A DNA stretch of 64,000 nt from Paramesorhizobium salinisoli. Lineage in GTDB: Bacteria > Pseudomonadota > Alphaproteobacteria > Rhizobiales > Rhizobiaceae. Location of the stretch: NCBI RefSeq assembly GCF_003335045.1, contig NZ_QOZG01000007.1:62001-126000 (forward strand), in the 5' to 3' direction. Under the pieces are notes generated by a model that worked only from the letters and a program-made list of their open reading frames with translations, made no database searches and had not been told where the DNA came from. This document shows positions 9,131 to 18,706 of the stretch, piece by piece (the stretch's first letter is position 1; the number at the start of each line of letters is the position of its first letter). The position numbers and the translations under genes are program-made.

Positions 9131-10456
9131 ATGCCAGCCCCGATCACGCTTGTGGATAGCCCAGATGAACTTCCCCGCTCGGCCGATGCCGTCATCATCG
9201 GGGCCGGGATCGTCGGAGTCTTTACCGCATATTATCTTGCCAAAAGAGGCTTGAAAGTGGTCGTGGTGGAAAAGGGTCGCGTCGGTGCGGAGCAGTCCAG
9301 CCGCAATTGGGGCTGGTGCCGCCAGCAGAACCGGGACGCGCGTGAACTGCCCATGGCGACGAAGAGCATCGATCTATGGGAGAAATTCGCCCGCGAGAGC
9401 GGCGAGGACACCGGTTTTCAACGTTGCGGGCTGCTTTACCTAAGCAACAGCGAGGAAGAATTGGCCGGCTGGGCGCGCTGGCGGGATTTCGCCCGCACCG
9501 TCGGAGTGACCACCCATATGCTGGATAGTGTTGCAGCCGGCGAACGGGGGCTGGCGACCGGCCGGGCCTGGAAAGGCGGCGTCTTTTCGCCGAGCGACGG
9601 TACAGCTGATCCATCCCGCGCCGCGCCAGCCGTCGCGCGCGCGATCCTCAAGCTTGGCGGAACCGTGCTTCAGAACTGCGCCGCCCGCGGCATCGAGACG
9701 GAGGGCGGGAGACTTTCCGCCGTCGTCACGGAGCACGGTACGATCCGCACCGGCACGGCAATTCTTTCCGGCGGCGCCTGGGCTTCCTCCTTCTGCCGCC
9801 AACTTGGCATCCGGTTTCCCCAAGCGTCGATCCGCTCGTCGATCCTGTCCATCGCTCCGGGCGACGGAATTCTTCCCGATGCACTGCATACCGCCCGCGT
9901 CTCGGTAACCCGCCGCGGCGATGGTGGATATACGCTTGCCATCAGCGGCCGTGGCCGGGTGGATCCGACCGCGCAGCAAGTCCGCTTTGCGGCCCAATTC
10001 CTGCCGATGTTCCTGCGCCGCTGGCGCTCCCTCTCCCCGGGTGGCATCGAGGGGCTACGCAGCGGCCATGAGAGCCTCAGGCACTGGCGGCTTGACCGTC
10101 CGACACCCATGGAACACATGCGGATCCTTGATCCTGCCGTCGATGACAGTACGATCCGGCTGACTTACGATCGCGCCTTAGAATTGCTGCCGGCGTTAAA
10201 GGGCCGCCGTATCACCGCGCGCTGGGCCGGATACATCGACTCGACGCCGGACGGTGTACCCGCCATCGGTGAGACGCCGGCGGTGCCCGGGTTCATCCTT
10301 GCTGCGGGGTTCAGCGGCCATGGCTTCGGTATCGGCCCAGGCGCCGGTCATCTCATCGCGGACATTGTCACTGGATCAGAGCCGCTGGTCGATCTCCGGC
10401 CGTATCACCCAAACCGCTTCTTACAATCCGCATGGGGCCATGTCGCAGACTTTTGA
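9131..10456 (+). CDS. FAD-dependent amine/amino-acid oxidoreductase (DAO family)
   Basis: This is a glycine/D-amino-acid oxidase-type flavoprotein of 441 residues. The FAD Rossmann motif GAGIVG lies near residue 23, with the conserved EQSSRNWGWCRQQ segment near residue 55 that is typical of DAO proteins in opine and imino-acid clusters. The C-terminal FSGHGFGIGPGAGHLIAD is also typical. It probably oxidises a secondary or primary amine at the C-alpha position. It is transcribed away from the Lrp gene and ends 63 bases before a LysR regulator. It may be the catalytic beta subunit for the alpha and gamma subunits at 11.5-13.2 kb, or act alone. A second DAO protein at 17.5 kb is the other candidate. 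Confidence 0.88.
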   Translation: MPAPITLVDSPDELPRSADAVIIGAGIVGVFTAYYLAKRGLKVVVVEKGRVGAEQSSRNWGWCRQQNRDARELPMATKSIDLWEKFARESGEDTGFQRCGLLYLSNSEEELAGWARWRDFARTVGVTTHMLDSVAAGERGLATGRAWKGGVFSPSDGTADPSRAAPAVARAILKLGGTVLQNCAARGIETEGGRLSAVVTEHGTIRTGTAILSGGAWASSFCRQLGIRFPQASIRSSILSIAPGDGILPDALHTARVSVTRRGDGGYTLAISGRGRVDPTAQQVRFAAQFLPMFLRRWRSLSPGGIEGLRSGHESLRHWRLDRPTPMEHMRILDPAVDDSTIRLTYDRALELLPALKGRRITARWAGYIDSTPDGVPAIGETPAVPGFILAAGFSGHGFGIGPGAGHLIADIVTGSEPLVDLRPYHPNRFLQSAWGHVADF

Positions 10457-10519
10457 AACACCACATTCGGCGGTAGGCTGCCCCCCGCCACCCCTGCGCC
10501 AGAAAAACCGGACGGCTCG

Positions 10520-11425
10520 ATGCAAGCACGCCAGCTCGAAGTCTTTTGTATGGTCATGCGCTGCGGGACGGTGACGGGTGCCGCCCAGATGCTCAATATT
10601 TCGCAACCCGCGCTCAGCCAGATCCTCATGCACGCCGAGGACCAACTCGGATTTAAGCTGTTCACCCGTGTGCGCGCAAAGCTCGTTCCCACGCGGGAGG
10701 CCGAAGAACTTTACCCTGAAGCGGAACGCATATTTGCCGAAATCGGCGCATTGAGAAGGCGTACGATTGACATGCGCTTTGGCCGCACCGGCTTGATCCG
10801 GATCGCTGCCTCCGCACCACCGGCAATGGCGATCGTGCCCAAGGCGTTCTCAGCCTTCCGCGATAGCCATCCCGACACTGTCGTGCGCTCGCTGATCGCC
10901 CCGCTCGACAATGTCGTCGAGATGGTGCGAAACGGCGATGCTCCCATCGGCATCGTCATGAACAACATGCCCCGACACGGGATCCAGGTGGAGACGCTTG
11001 GCAATGCCGAACTGATCTGCGTCGTGCCAAAAGATCATCGCCTGGCCCGTCAGGACTCGATCGGCTTTCCCGACATTCAGAACGAGCCCCTGATTTCCTA
11101 CCGGGTCGATACACTCCCCGGCCAATTGCTCGCAGGTGCTGCGGAGGTGGAAGACCACGCGTTCAGCCCAGCCATCGAGATCGACATTTCCATCACCGCC
11201 CTGCCCTTCGTGCGTGACGGCTTCGGCATCGCGATCGTCGACGGTCTTTTGCCTTGGGAACAGTTTCCCGGCCTCGCCCGCCGCGCCTTTCTGCCCCGGC
11301 TCACAGTCCCTGTCGCGCTGCTCACCAAAAAGGATATGCCGTTGACCACAACCCATGCCGCCATGCGCGACTGCCTGCGCGAAGCCTGCCTCAACGTACT
11401 GTGCGCCGGCAGCATTAATCAATAA
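10520..11425 (+). CDS. LysR-family regulator, OccR/NocR-like
   Basis: This is a 301-residue LysR-type regulator. The N-terminal helix-turn-helix (MQARQLEVFCMVMRCGTVTG, then ISQPALSQIL) is followed by a linker helix and a periplasmic-binding-like effector domain. The N-terminal sequence resembles the opine regulators OccR and NocR. It lies between a DAO flavoenzyme gene and the convergent opine-oxidase-like operon. Two operators of the ATAA-N7-TTAT type known for OccR are present at 17392-17441, which suggests it controls the hyuA-led operon and the DAO gene at 17519. That link is an inference from motif and context. Confidence 0.88.
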   Translation: MQARQLEVFCMVMRCGTVTGAAQMLNISQPALSQILMHAEDQLGFKLFTRVRAKLVPTREAEELYPEAERIFAEIGALRRRTIDMRFGRTGLIRIAASAPPAMAIVPKAFSAFRDSHPDTVVRSLIAPLDNVVEMVRNGDAPIGIVMNNMPRHGIQVETLGNAELICVVPKDHRLARQDSIGFPDIQNEPLISYRVDTLPGQLLAGAAEVEDHAFSPAIEIDISITALPFVRDGFGIAIVDGLLPWEQFPGLARRAFLPRLTVPVALLTKKDMPLTTTHAAMRDCLREACLNVLCAGSINQ

Positions 11426-11519
11426 GCCATCTTGCGTCGCTCAGCGCCGGCTCAAGCATGTCTCCCAAAAGCGGGAACCAGACCTAAATCGCGGCGTATC
11501 GGTCGATTGAACGAGACAC

Positions 11520-11545
11520 GCTTTAGCTTTAGCTTTAGCTTTAGC
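11520..11545. repeat. Four tandem copies of a TTTAGC hexamer
   Basis: The unit ctttag is repeated four times and runs into the stop codon of the leftward FAD-subunit gene. The repeat is just downstream of that gene, in the gap where it converges with the LysR gene. It has no hairpin, so it does not look like a terminator. Slipped-strand expansion is the simplest explanation. Confidence 0.8.
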
Positions 11546-12918
11546 TCTCCCTCATCCACGCCGCGATGGGAACCGGACGCACCGGAGCTTGCTCACGAAG
11601 GCGCTCGGCGTCGCAAACCGCAGTGCCAGTTCGCGCCGCGATCAGTTCGTTGCCGGCCAGCTGACAATATCTCCCCTGGCAGCGGCCCATGCCAAGACGA
11701 GACAGCGACTTTACCCGGTTAGCCTCCGCGCCTCCGTGAACGGCGGCCTCGCGCACCTCTCCCGCCGTGATCCCCTCGCAGCGGCAGACGATTGTTCCGT
11801 CGGGGGCGGCGCGCACCAAGGCGGCCGGCCAGGGAAACGCGCGCGCCAACGCACGGGCGAAGCGTTCATAGCGTGCCTGGCGGCGTAAGTTGGAAGCGAC
11901 ATCCGGTGCCGACAACCCCAGATCGGCCAGACAGGCCGCCGCCGCCAGTCGTCCGGAAAGCTCAGCGCCGTCCGCCCCCAGGATTCGTACCCCGTCCCCT
12001 GCGAGGTAAACGCCCTCCACCGCCCGCCCAAGCCTGTCGGTGCGCGGCAACCATTGCGCCCAGCCTTCATCATAGTCGAAGGCGCAACCGGCAAGACCCG
12101 CAAGCTGGGTCTCGGCACGCAGGTGCCAGCCGAGGCCCACCATATCGCAGGGCGTGACACGGGAGGTACCTCGCGCATCGCTCCAGCGAACGGCGGCCGG
12201 GCCATACTCGTCGCATTCGATCCCCTCCAGGGTGACACCGGCATGGTAGCGCCGGCCGAGTTGCAGGCGCATCGCCACGCCTCTGAGCACAAGCCCGGGC
12301 CGCGTCAACATATCTGGCAGAGCCGCCACCTGCGCGGACAGCGGCGCGGTGTCGAGCACGGCTGCAATCTGGGCGCCCATCTTCAATAGCTGATAAGCGA
12401 CCAGCGTCAGCAGCGGCCCGGAACCGGCAAGCACGATGTTTCGCCCCAGTGCCACACCCTGTGCCTTCAACGCGATCTGGGCCGCACCCAGACTGTAGAC
12501 ACCGGCCGACTGCCAGCCGGGGACGGGCGCAAGCCGATCGGTGGCACCGGTGGCAAGGATCAGCCGGTCATAGCCAAATATTCTGCGGCCGCCGGGCGTC
12601 AGCACGTGGAGTGCGCCTTCTGCGATGGCCACGACGGAGCTCATCGGATGGTAGTCGATCCGATCTTCCGCCACCATGATATCGAAAAGGGTGTGCAGGG
12701 CATTCGCCTTGCCACTATCCGGCCCGTAGAGCATTTCCGGAGTGCGCGTGAAGCCCAGGGGCGGGCGAGGGCGGGCGACGGTAAATCTGCCCACCCGCCC
12801 TTTGCCCGTCGTCGATGACGATCGGCCTGATGCCGCCGGCAACGAGCGCCACCGCGGCGCGTATTCCGGCTGGACCAGCACCGACGATCGCCACTGTCGA
12901 TCCCTGCGGCGCAGTCAC
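11541..12918 (-). pseudogene. FAD/NAD(P)-binding oxidoreductase alpha subunit (opine oxidase/D-hydroxyproline dehydrogenase type), frameshifted
   Basis: The product resembles the large subunit of heteromeric amine dehydrogenases (OoxA, HcnB and LhpF-like proteins). The start at 12918 overlaps the stop of the upstream 2Fe-2S gene by four bases, and the first 45 residues carry the Rossmann motif VGAGPAG and GGQIYRRPP. The frame then fails. The rest of the protein (GFTRTPEMLYG onward, second nucleotide motif, C-terminal cysteine cluster CRCEG...CQGRYC) continues one base out of frame. The slip lies about 12765-12790 in a GC-rich stretch with two near-identical gcgggcga units. It is either a true null mutation or a sequencing error. 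The C-terminal cysteines suggest a BFD-like 2Fe-2S domain. Confidence 0.82.
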
Positions 12919-13238
12919 GGCCAGACCTCCGGTGCTTCCGTTGCAAGCCGCATGCCCTCATAAACAGGCGTGGAACAGGCCCGGAGGCGGACACCGTCCT
13001 CCAGCCAGACCCAGCAGTCCTGGCAGGATCCCATCAGGCAGAAGCCTGCGCGGGTCTCCGGTCCGAACTCTGAACGCCGCAACGCGGGGGAGCAAACGAG
13101 AATGGCCGTCAGCACCGTGTCCCCCGCCAATGCCTCGCCTTCGGCGCCATTGAGAAAAAACCGAACCCGAGGTCTATTGAACTCCACGAGGCGTACGATC
13201 CGCCCGTTGCCGAAATCCTTTTGCGCCGACGGTTTCAT
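12915..13238 (-). CDS. Small 2Fe-2S-binding subunit of an amine dehydrogenase
   Basis: This is a 107-residue ferredoxin-fold protein of the Fer2_4 type. The cysteine pattern FCLMGSCQDCW...RACSTP is the plant-type 2Fe-2S ligand set. It corresponds to the gamma subunit of opine oxidases, hydrogen cyanide synthase (HcnA) or D-hydroxyproline dehydrogenase, passing electrons between the two flavin subunits. It overlaps hyuB upstream by four bases and the alpha-subunit gene downstream by four bases, so all are translated from one leftward message. Confidence 0.9.
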   Translation of the reverse strand: MKPSAQKDFGNGRIVRLVEFNRPRVRFFLNGAEGEALAGDTVLTAILVCSPALRRSEFGPETRAGFCLMGSCQDCWVWLEDGVRLRACSTPVYEGMRLATEAPEVWP

Positions 13239-15223
13239 TCAACGGCCAGCCTTTGGGCAAGGGCCGGTTCGGGCAACTCTTGAAAGCGTGCGCGCACTTC
13301 CGCGAAGGCGGCCGCAACACCATCGTGTCCAGTCTTGTTCTGCATGCGCCGAAAAATCTCCGTCTTTGCGAAAAAACGCCAATGTATCGGCAGTCCGGCG
13401 AGAATATCCGTCAGCAGAGCGTAGGCATCGGGCGTCCATTGGGCCTCATAACCCTCTCGTTCGGGACCGAAGTGGAAGTGCTCGACCGGTGCGGCAGCCT
13501 GCGAGCGCAGGGTTGCCGTGGCCGGCTCGTCCACCATCCCGTCCCGGATCACCACCCCATAATCCCGTTCGGCGGCTTCGACGGACACATAGCCGCGCTC
13601 CACGTCCCGGGCGACGCGCCAAACATCGCGTTCAAGCGGATTGCCCCGTCCTCCACCACCAGCCGAACGGATCTCCAGCACTTCGCCGGGCTGAAGGACC
13701 GCCGTATCGATGTTGCCCAGCCGCTGGTAACGGTCTGCTCCAGGGTTGAGGACCATGTCGGAAAGGCCGGCAGCCCTGCCACCCAGCACGCCCCAGGGTC
13801 GAAAGAAGCTGCGGTCGCGATTGCGCGCCGTAATCCGGCTGCCCGGCGCGAAAACCTTGAAGGCCATCTCCGTGGCCAAACCGCCGCGCCAGAATCCCGC
13901 ACCGCCGCTGTCACGTGCCAGGCCATAGCGCATGAACTCGATCGGCACCTCCGTCTCGGTGATCTCGATCGGTGTGTTCTTCAGATAGGCGGCATCCGCG
14001 CCGGAGCCGTTGGTGCCATCGCGGTGAGGCATGCCGCCGCCACCGCCCACCACGGGATTGACCGCCGCCAACACGCTACGCCCCGTTCTCTCGTCGGTGG
14101 TCATGACATTGACGATACAGTTGTTGCCGGCCGGCGCGGCCGGAAGACGTTCCGGCACAGCCTGGCTGAAAGCACCGAAGATGACGGATCGAAGCCGCGC
14201 GCAGGTGAGTGAGCGCATGCCAACCGCTGCGGGCTGAACCGGGTTGAGAACACTGCCCTTCGGCGCGATGCAGGTAAAGGGGCGTGTGAGCCCGGTATTG
14301 AGAAGAATATTCGGGTTCAGTGTGTAGAGCACATAATAAACACCAACCAGCAGTATGGTATGACGCGGGTCGCTACCCGACGGCACGTTGAGCGAGGAAC
14401 CCAGCTGCGGATCGGATCCGGTGAAATCGAGAACCGCTTCGTCGCCCCTGATGGTCAGTGTCAGCTTCAAGCGGCAGGGGTTGGCTTCCACCGAATCCTC
14501 GTCCGCATAGTCGGCGAACTCCCAGGTTTCATCCGGCATCGCGCGCAACAGCGCCCTGGCCTGTGCTTCCGCATTGTCGAGAAGTGCCTCAGCGCCATCA
14601 AGAAAAGCCTGCTTTCCGAACTTCTGCAACATAGCCAGAATTTTCCGCTCACCGGTATTGAGCGCGCCGACCAAGGCCTTGATGTCCCCGACGTTGAGGT
14701 CGGGCTTGCGCACATTGGTCGTCATGATCCTCAGTATGGTTTCGTCGAAGACCCCTTCCCTGACCAGCTTCATCGGCGGAAAGCGAATGCCCTCCTGATG
14801 GATTTCGGTGAGCGCGCGCGAAAGCGAAGCGGGCACGGCGCCGCCCATGTCTGTGTTGTGGATATGGCCTCCCGTCCATGCGATGATCTCGCCATCGTAG
14901 AATACGGGTTTCCAGAGATGGGTATCGGGCGCATGGGTCGCGACATGGCCGGAATAGGGATCGTTGGTGAAGGCAACGTCCCCTGGCCGGTAGTCCTGCA
15001 CCATATCGATGACCCGGCCCCAGGTGAGGCCCGGATACCAGGTGGCGCCAAGCCCCATGGGCACCCCGAAAGTCTCGCCCCTCCGGTTCATCAGCATAAC
15101 GGTGAAGTCCTCCGTCTCCTTGACGAACGCGGAATGCGCCGTGCGCTGCAACGTATAGGCCATGTTTTCGGCCGCCGCCCGCACATGGTTTGCAAAAACC
15201 CGGAGGTTGGTCTGATCGAACAT
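13235..15223 (-). CDS. hyuB: Hydantoinase B/oxoprolinase-family subunit
   Basis: This is a 662-residue HyuB-type protein. The N-terminal region has NDPYSGHVATHAPD and the GGHIHNTDMGG motif near residue 118. A glycine-rich segment NPVVGGGGGMPHRDG and the C-terminal RSAGGGGRGNP are typical. With HyuA it catalyses ATP-dependent opening of cyclic imides or lactams (5-oxoproline, N-methylhydantoin) or ATP-dependent carboxylation, as in acetophenone carboxylase. hyuA lies four bases upstream and the 2Fe-2S subunit gene overlaps downstream. Finding the pair inside an amine-dehydrogenase operon suggests that ring opening yields the amine that is then oxidised. Confidence 0.92.
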   Translation of the reverse strand: MFDQTNLRVFANHVRAAAENMAYTLQRTAHSAFVKETEDFTVMLMNRRGETFGVPMGLGATWYPGLTWGRVIDMVQDYRPGDVAFTNDPYSGHVATHAPDTHLWKPVFYDGEIIAWTGGHIHNTDMGGAVPASLSRALTEIHQEGIRFPPMKLVREGVFDETILRIMTTNVRKPDLNVGDIKALVGALNTGERKILAMLQKFGKQAFLDGAEALLDNAEAQARALLRAMPDETWEFADYADEDSVEANPCRLKLTLTIRGDEAVLDFTGSDPQLGSSLNVPSGSDPRHTILLVGVYYVLYTLNPNILLNTGLTRPFTCIAPKGSVLNPVQPAAVGMRSLTCARLRSVIFGAFSQAVPERLPAAPAGNNCIVNVMTTDERTGRSVLAAVNPVVGGGGGMPHRDGTNGSGADAAYLKNTPIEITETEVPIEFMRYGLARDSGGAGFWRGGLATEMAFKVFAPGSRITARNRDRSFFRPWGVLGGRAAGLSDMVLNPGADRYQRLGNIDTAVLQPGEVLEIRSAGGGGRGNPLERDVWRVARDVERGYVSVEAAERDYGVVIRDGMVDEPATATLRSQAAAPVEHFHFGPEREGYEAQWTPDAYALLTDILAGLPIHWRFFAKTEIFRRMQNKTGHDGVAAAFAEVRARFQELPEPALAQRLAVE

Positions 15224-15227
15224 GGGG

Positions 15228-17315
15228 TTACTCCGCGAAGGTGAGGTGAATATTCAAATGCCTGTCGACGCTTGCTTCGGCGCCGACCGGAATGGCAAAG
15301 GTCGTGTCGTCCTGCGCCACGACTGCCGGCCCGCTGAAGTGCTCGCCGGGGCTCAGTTCATCACGGCGAAACAGACCGATGTCTCCGAACACGCCGCCTG
15401 TGTAGACCTGAATCATCCGTTCGGGAGAGACAAGGCTCGCCACCTCATTCACGGCGACCGGAAACTCCAGAGCGGGACCCGCGCCGATCGCCGAAAGCCG
15501 CAGGTTGACCAGTTCGACCTCACCCTTTGGATCAGAAAAATCGTAGAGCTGAACATGCATGGCATGGAACGCCGTCTCCATGGCCGCACAATTGCCGTCG
15601 TGGATCCAGGCCGGCTCGATCGGCACCTCGATCTCGAAACTCTGCCCGACATAGCGCATGTCGGCCGATATTCTGAGGTCGACCGGACCTTGATGCCCCT
15701 GTTCGGCGAGCCAGGCCCGGCCCTCCTGGATGAGGGTATCGAGGGCTTCGCGCAGCGCGGGAGCGGCCTCTTCAAACACAAGAACAAAAACCGTGCGGAT
15801 GAAATCACCGCGCAGATCCGCAACCAGCCCTCCCAGCGCGGAGACGACACCGGGGCGGGGCGAGGCAATGACCCGCGACATGCCGAATTCACGCGCGAGA
15901 AAAGCGCCGAGCATGGGGCCGCCGCCGCCAAATGGCATCAAGGTGAACTCCCGAAGATCGACGCCTGCGCGCGAGGCAAGCTTTTCGACCTCCACGAACA
16001 TTTCCGAAATTGCAACGTCGAGGATTGCCTGGGCTGTCGCCTCGACTGAACGGTCTATCTGCTTGGCAAGCCTGCCGACCGCCGCAGTCGCCAACCCCGC
16101 ATCGATCCGCAATTGGCCATAGGCCATCTCGCTATGTCCGAGCCAACCGCAGACCGCCATCGCATCCGTGACCGTCGGCTCGGTACCACCGCGACCGTAG
16201 CAGGCGGGCCCTGGGACGGAACCGGCGGATGCCGGGCCGACACGCAGCACGCCGTGCTCGTCGATGCCGGCGATCGACCCGCCGCCGATCCCGATCGAGC
16301 TAACCGATACGGAAGGAATATGCAGCGGGAATTCGCCGACCAATTCACCGAAACCGAACTGCGGCTTGCCGTCGATGATCAGTGCGAAGTCGGCCGACGT
16401 TCCGCCTATGTCGAGTGTGAGCACTTGCCGCTCTCCGGCCCGCCGGGCCAGCCATGCGGCCCCGATCACACCGGATGCCGTTCCGGAAAGAAGCATCTGT
16501 ACGCAGGACCGCTTGCCCTCGGCTGCATTCATCACACCACCGTTCGACTTGGTTAGAAGGGCGGGCGCCGTGACGCCGCGCGACTTCAACCTGTCCTGGA
16601 GAGCGGTGAGATAGCCGGAAATGCGGGGATGGACATAACCGTTCAAGATCGCCGTGGTCGTGCGCTCATATTCGCGGATGACCGGCCAGACTTCGGACGA
16701 CGTGAAGACGAACAGATCCGGGGCAAGGCGTTCGATCTCCTGCCTCACGGCAATCTCCTGGGTGGAATTGCGCCAGGCATGCAGGAAGGAGACGATAATG
16801 CCCTTGGCACCCTTCGCTTTCGCAGCTGAGACGGCCTTTTCGACGACTGCCATATCCGGTGCGCGCACTTCGCTGCCATTGGCCCGCAAACGCGCAGGAA
16901 TGCCAAAGATCATGTCACGCGCGATGAGCTGATCCGGACGCGCGCAAAACAGCGAATAGACATCCGGCATTCTGAGGCGTGCCAGCTCAATGACATCCTC
17001 GAAGCCGGCATTGGTCAAAAGCGCAAGCGAGACGCCGCGCCGTTGAATGACAGTGTTGATGCCCACCGTCGTGCCATGCACGAAACGGCTGATCGCCGCC
17101 GGATCCAGCCCCTCGCGTTCGGCGAGCAGCGTGAGTCCTGTCATCAATTCAGCGCCTGGGTCATCGGGGGTCGTCAAAACCTTCAGGGAGGCCACGCGGC
17201 CGGACCTGGCCTCCAGCGCACAAAAATCGATGAAGGTTCCACCGATATCGACCCCAACCTTCCAATCCTCACCACTGGCCTGGTTTATGGAGTTTCCGAT
17301 TGTGGCACTTGTCAT
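15228..17315 (-). CDS. hyuA: Hydantoinase A/oxoprolinase-family subunit
   Basis: This is a 695-residue ATP-grasping subunit of the hydantoinase/oxoprolinase family. The ASKHA-type nucleotide motif GVDIGGTFIDFC lies near residue 22, a second phosphate motif LTLDIGGTSADFA near residue 305, and SSIGIGGGSIAG near residue 343. It is the first gene of the leftward operon hyuA-hyuB-2Fe-2S-FAD. Its 203-base upstream gap is shared with a divergent DAO gene and carries two tandem dyad operators. The substrate (oxoproline, hydantoin, opine lactam or other) is not decided by the sequence. Confidence 0.92.
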   Translation of the reverse strand: MTSATIGNSINQASGEDWKVGVDIGGTFIDFCALEARSGRVASLKVLTTPDDPGAELMTGLTLLAEREGLDPAAISRFVHGTTVGINTVIQRRGVSLALLTNAGFEDVIELARLRMPDVYSLFCARPDQLIARDMIFGIPARLRANGSEVRAPDMAVVEKAVSAAKAKGAKGIIVSFLHAWRNSTQEIAVRQEIERLAPDLFVFTSSEVWPVIREYERTTTAILNGYVHPRISGYLTALQDRLKSRGVTAPALLTKSNGGVMNAAEGKRSCVQMLLSGTASGVIGAAWLARRAGERQVLTLDIGGTSADFALIIDGKPQFGFGELVGEFPLHIPSVSVSSIGIGGGSIAGIDEHGVLRVGPASAGSVPGPACYGRGGTEPTVTDAMAVCGWLGHSEMAYGQLRIDAGLATAAVGRLAKQIDRSVEATAQAILDVAISEMFVEVEKLASRAGVDLREFTLMPFGGGGPMLGAFLAREFGMSRVIASPRPGVVSALGGLVADLRGDFIRTVFVLVFEEAAPALREALDTLIQEGRAWLAEQGHQGPVDLRISADMRYVGQSFEIEVPIEPAWIHDGNCAAMETAFHAMHVQLYDFSDPKGEVELVNLRLSAIGAGPALEFPVAVNEVASLVSPERMIQVYTGGVFGDIGLFRRDELSPGEHFSGPAVVAQDDTTFAIPVGAEASVDRHLNIHLTFAE

Positions 17316-17391
17316 GTCCGTCCCTTTCGCTGCTTTTGTAAAAAGCTGGCATAGCCTGACGCCTCAGGTCCAAGATCGAAATGGCGGGTGG

Positions 17392-17441
17392 CCATAAGTC
17401 CCGCTTATGGTGTTCGGGTGCCCCATAGGTCGCACTTATGG
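17392..17441. promoter_or_regulatory. Two tandem 19-bp dyad operators, ATAA-N7-TTAT type
   Basis: Two related 19-bp palindromes sit in the divergent promoter between hyuA and the DAO gene. The first (17392-17410) reads CCATAAGTCCCGCTTATGG. The second (17423-17441) reads CCATAGGTCGCACTTATGG. Their centres are 31 bp apart, about three helical turns, which favours cooperative binding on one DNA face. The core of the first is an exact ATAA-N7-TTAT, the motif described for the opine regulator OccR; the second has one change. The LysR gene at 10520 is the likely binder. Confidence 0.75.
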
Positions 17442-17518
17442 GCTATACCCGATCCCGACTTTGACACTGATCGCCGCTCCGCCCACAGTCTGGGTGCTTC
17501 GAACCGGAGGAATAGCGA

Positions 17519-18661
17519 GTGGATGTCGTCATCCTTGGCGGCGGGCTCATGGGAACCGCATCGGCATATTTTCTCGCCCGGCACGGGTGCAAGGTCACAC
17601 TTGTCGAGCGCAATCGGGTGGGCAGTGGCGCAACTGTCGCTTCTTTTGGCAACATTCGTCGAAGCGGCCGCTATCTGCCGCAGCTGCCATTGGCACACCG
17701 CTCTCTTGCTCTTTGGCGTCAGGCCGAAGCGATGCTTGGGCAAGACGTGGAATTTCGCGCGACCGGCCACCTGCGTCTCGTTTTCGGACAGAACGGACTT
17801 GCGGCAATGCGCGGGTTTATCGAGGCCGCGAGGCCTTGGGGACTGGCCCTCGACGAGTTGGAAATGCGGGACGTTCGCGGGCGTTTTCCGGGTCTTGGCC
17901 CCGATGCGATTGGAGCCTCGCTCTCACCGGACGACGGCAGCGGCAATCCCCGGCTTATCGCGCCCGCCTTTGCCGCAGCCGCGGGGCGCCTTGGCGCCCG
18001 GATCATTGAACAGGTCGCGGTCGGCGCGATAAGGAAAACCGGCTCTGGATTCCATATGGAAACATCGGGGGGCAGCATCGGCGCAGAGGTTCTGCTCAAC
18101 ACCGCTGGCGCCTGGGGCGCGCAAATCGCCGCACAATTTGGGGAACCGGTGCCGATCGAAGCGCGCGGACCGCAGATGGGCGTCACGGAACCGCTGCCGC
18201 ACCGCATCCTGCCCGTTGTCGGCGTCTGGAGTGGCGACGGAGCCGAGGGCTATTTGCGTCAGGTTGAACGGGGCAATATTGTCTTCGGCGGCGGCGTCGA
18301 ACGGAGCCAGGTAACGCTTGACCCGGGCCACGCGAAAGCCAATCCGGCCAGCCTTTCGCAGCAGCTGCGCTCGCTATTGCCGCTTCTGCCGGCACTGGCA
18401 AAAACGGCCGTCATCCGCACGTGGTCCGGCTGCGAGGGCTATGTGGCGGACGGTCTCCCGGTGATGGGGCCGTCGGCGACGACATCCGGATTATTCCACG
18501 CCTTCGGATTTTCCGGACATGGTTTTCAACTTGGCCCCGGGGTCGGCGACGTGATGGCCGAGCTTATCGCCACTGGCCATACAGAAACGCCGCTCCACGA
18601 TTTCCGCATCGAAAGGTTCGCCAACGGGCAGCGCCCGCGTCTTTCGTCAGGGATGCACTGA
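17519..18661 (+). CDS. FAD-dependent oxidoreductase, DAO/sarcosine-oxidase type
   Basis: This is a 380-residue flavoprotein with the FAD motif LGGGLMGTASAYFLARHG at the very N-terminus, ERNRVGSGAT near residue 38 and the C-terminal FGFSGHGFQLGPGVG. Length and sequence match beta subunits of opine oxidase or D-hydroxyproline dehydrogenase. The start is a GTG with a strong ggagga ribosome site; no in-frame ATG fits. It is transcribed divergently from hyuA and shares the paired operators with it. It is therefore the best candidate partner of the alpha and gamma subunits at 11.5-13.2 kb, oxidising a secondary amine or imino acid. Confidence 0.88.
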   Translation: MDVVILGGGLMGTASAYFLARHGCKVTLVERNRVGSGATVASFGNIRRSGRYLPQLPLAHRSLALWRQAEAMLGQDVEFRATGHLRLVFGQNGLAAMRGFIEAARPWGLALDELEMRDVRGRFPGLGPDAIGASLSPDDGSGNPRLIAPAFAAAAGRLGARIIEQVAVGAIRKTGSGFHMETSGGSIGAEVLLNTAGAWGAQIAAQFGEPVPIEARGPQMGVTEPLPHRILPVVGVWSGDGAEGYLRQVERGNIVFGGGVERSQVTLDPGHAKANPASLSQQLRSLLPLLPALAKTAVIRTWSGCEGYVADGLPVMGPSATTSGLFHAFGFSGHGFQLGPGVGDVMAELIATGHTETPLHDFRIERFANGQRPRLSSGMH

Positions 18662-18706
18662 CGCGGGAACGGATACGCCCGCGGGATCTAGACGCCCGTC
18701 GCGTTC

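Noticed and set aside
13253-14212. Plus-strand open frame of about 320 codons opposite hyuB
   Set aside because: The hyuB protein on the other strand is full length with all family motifs. The plus-strand translation is low-complexity and matches nothing.
15222-16049. Plus-strand open frame opposite hyuA
   Set aside because: Antisense to the conserved hyuA gene; no recognisable motifs.
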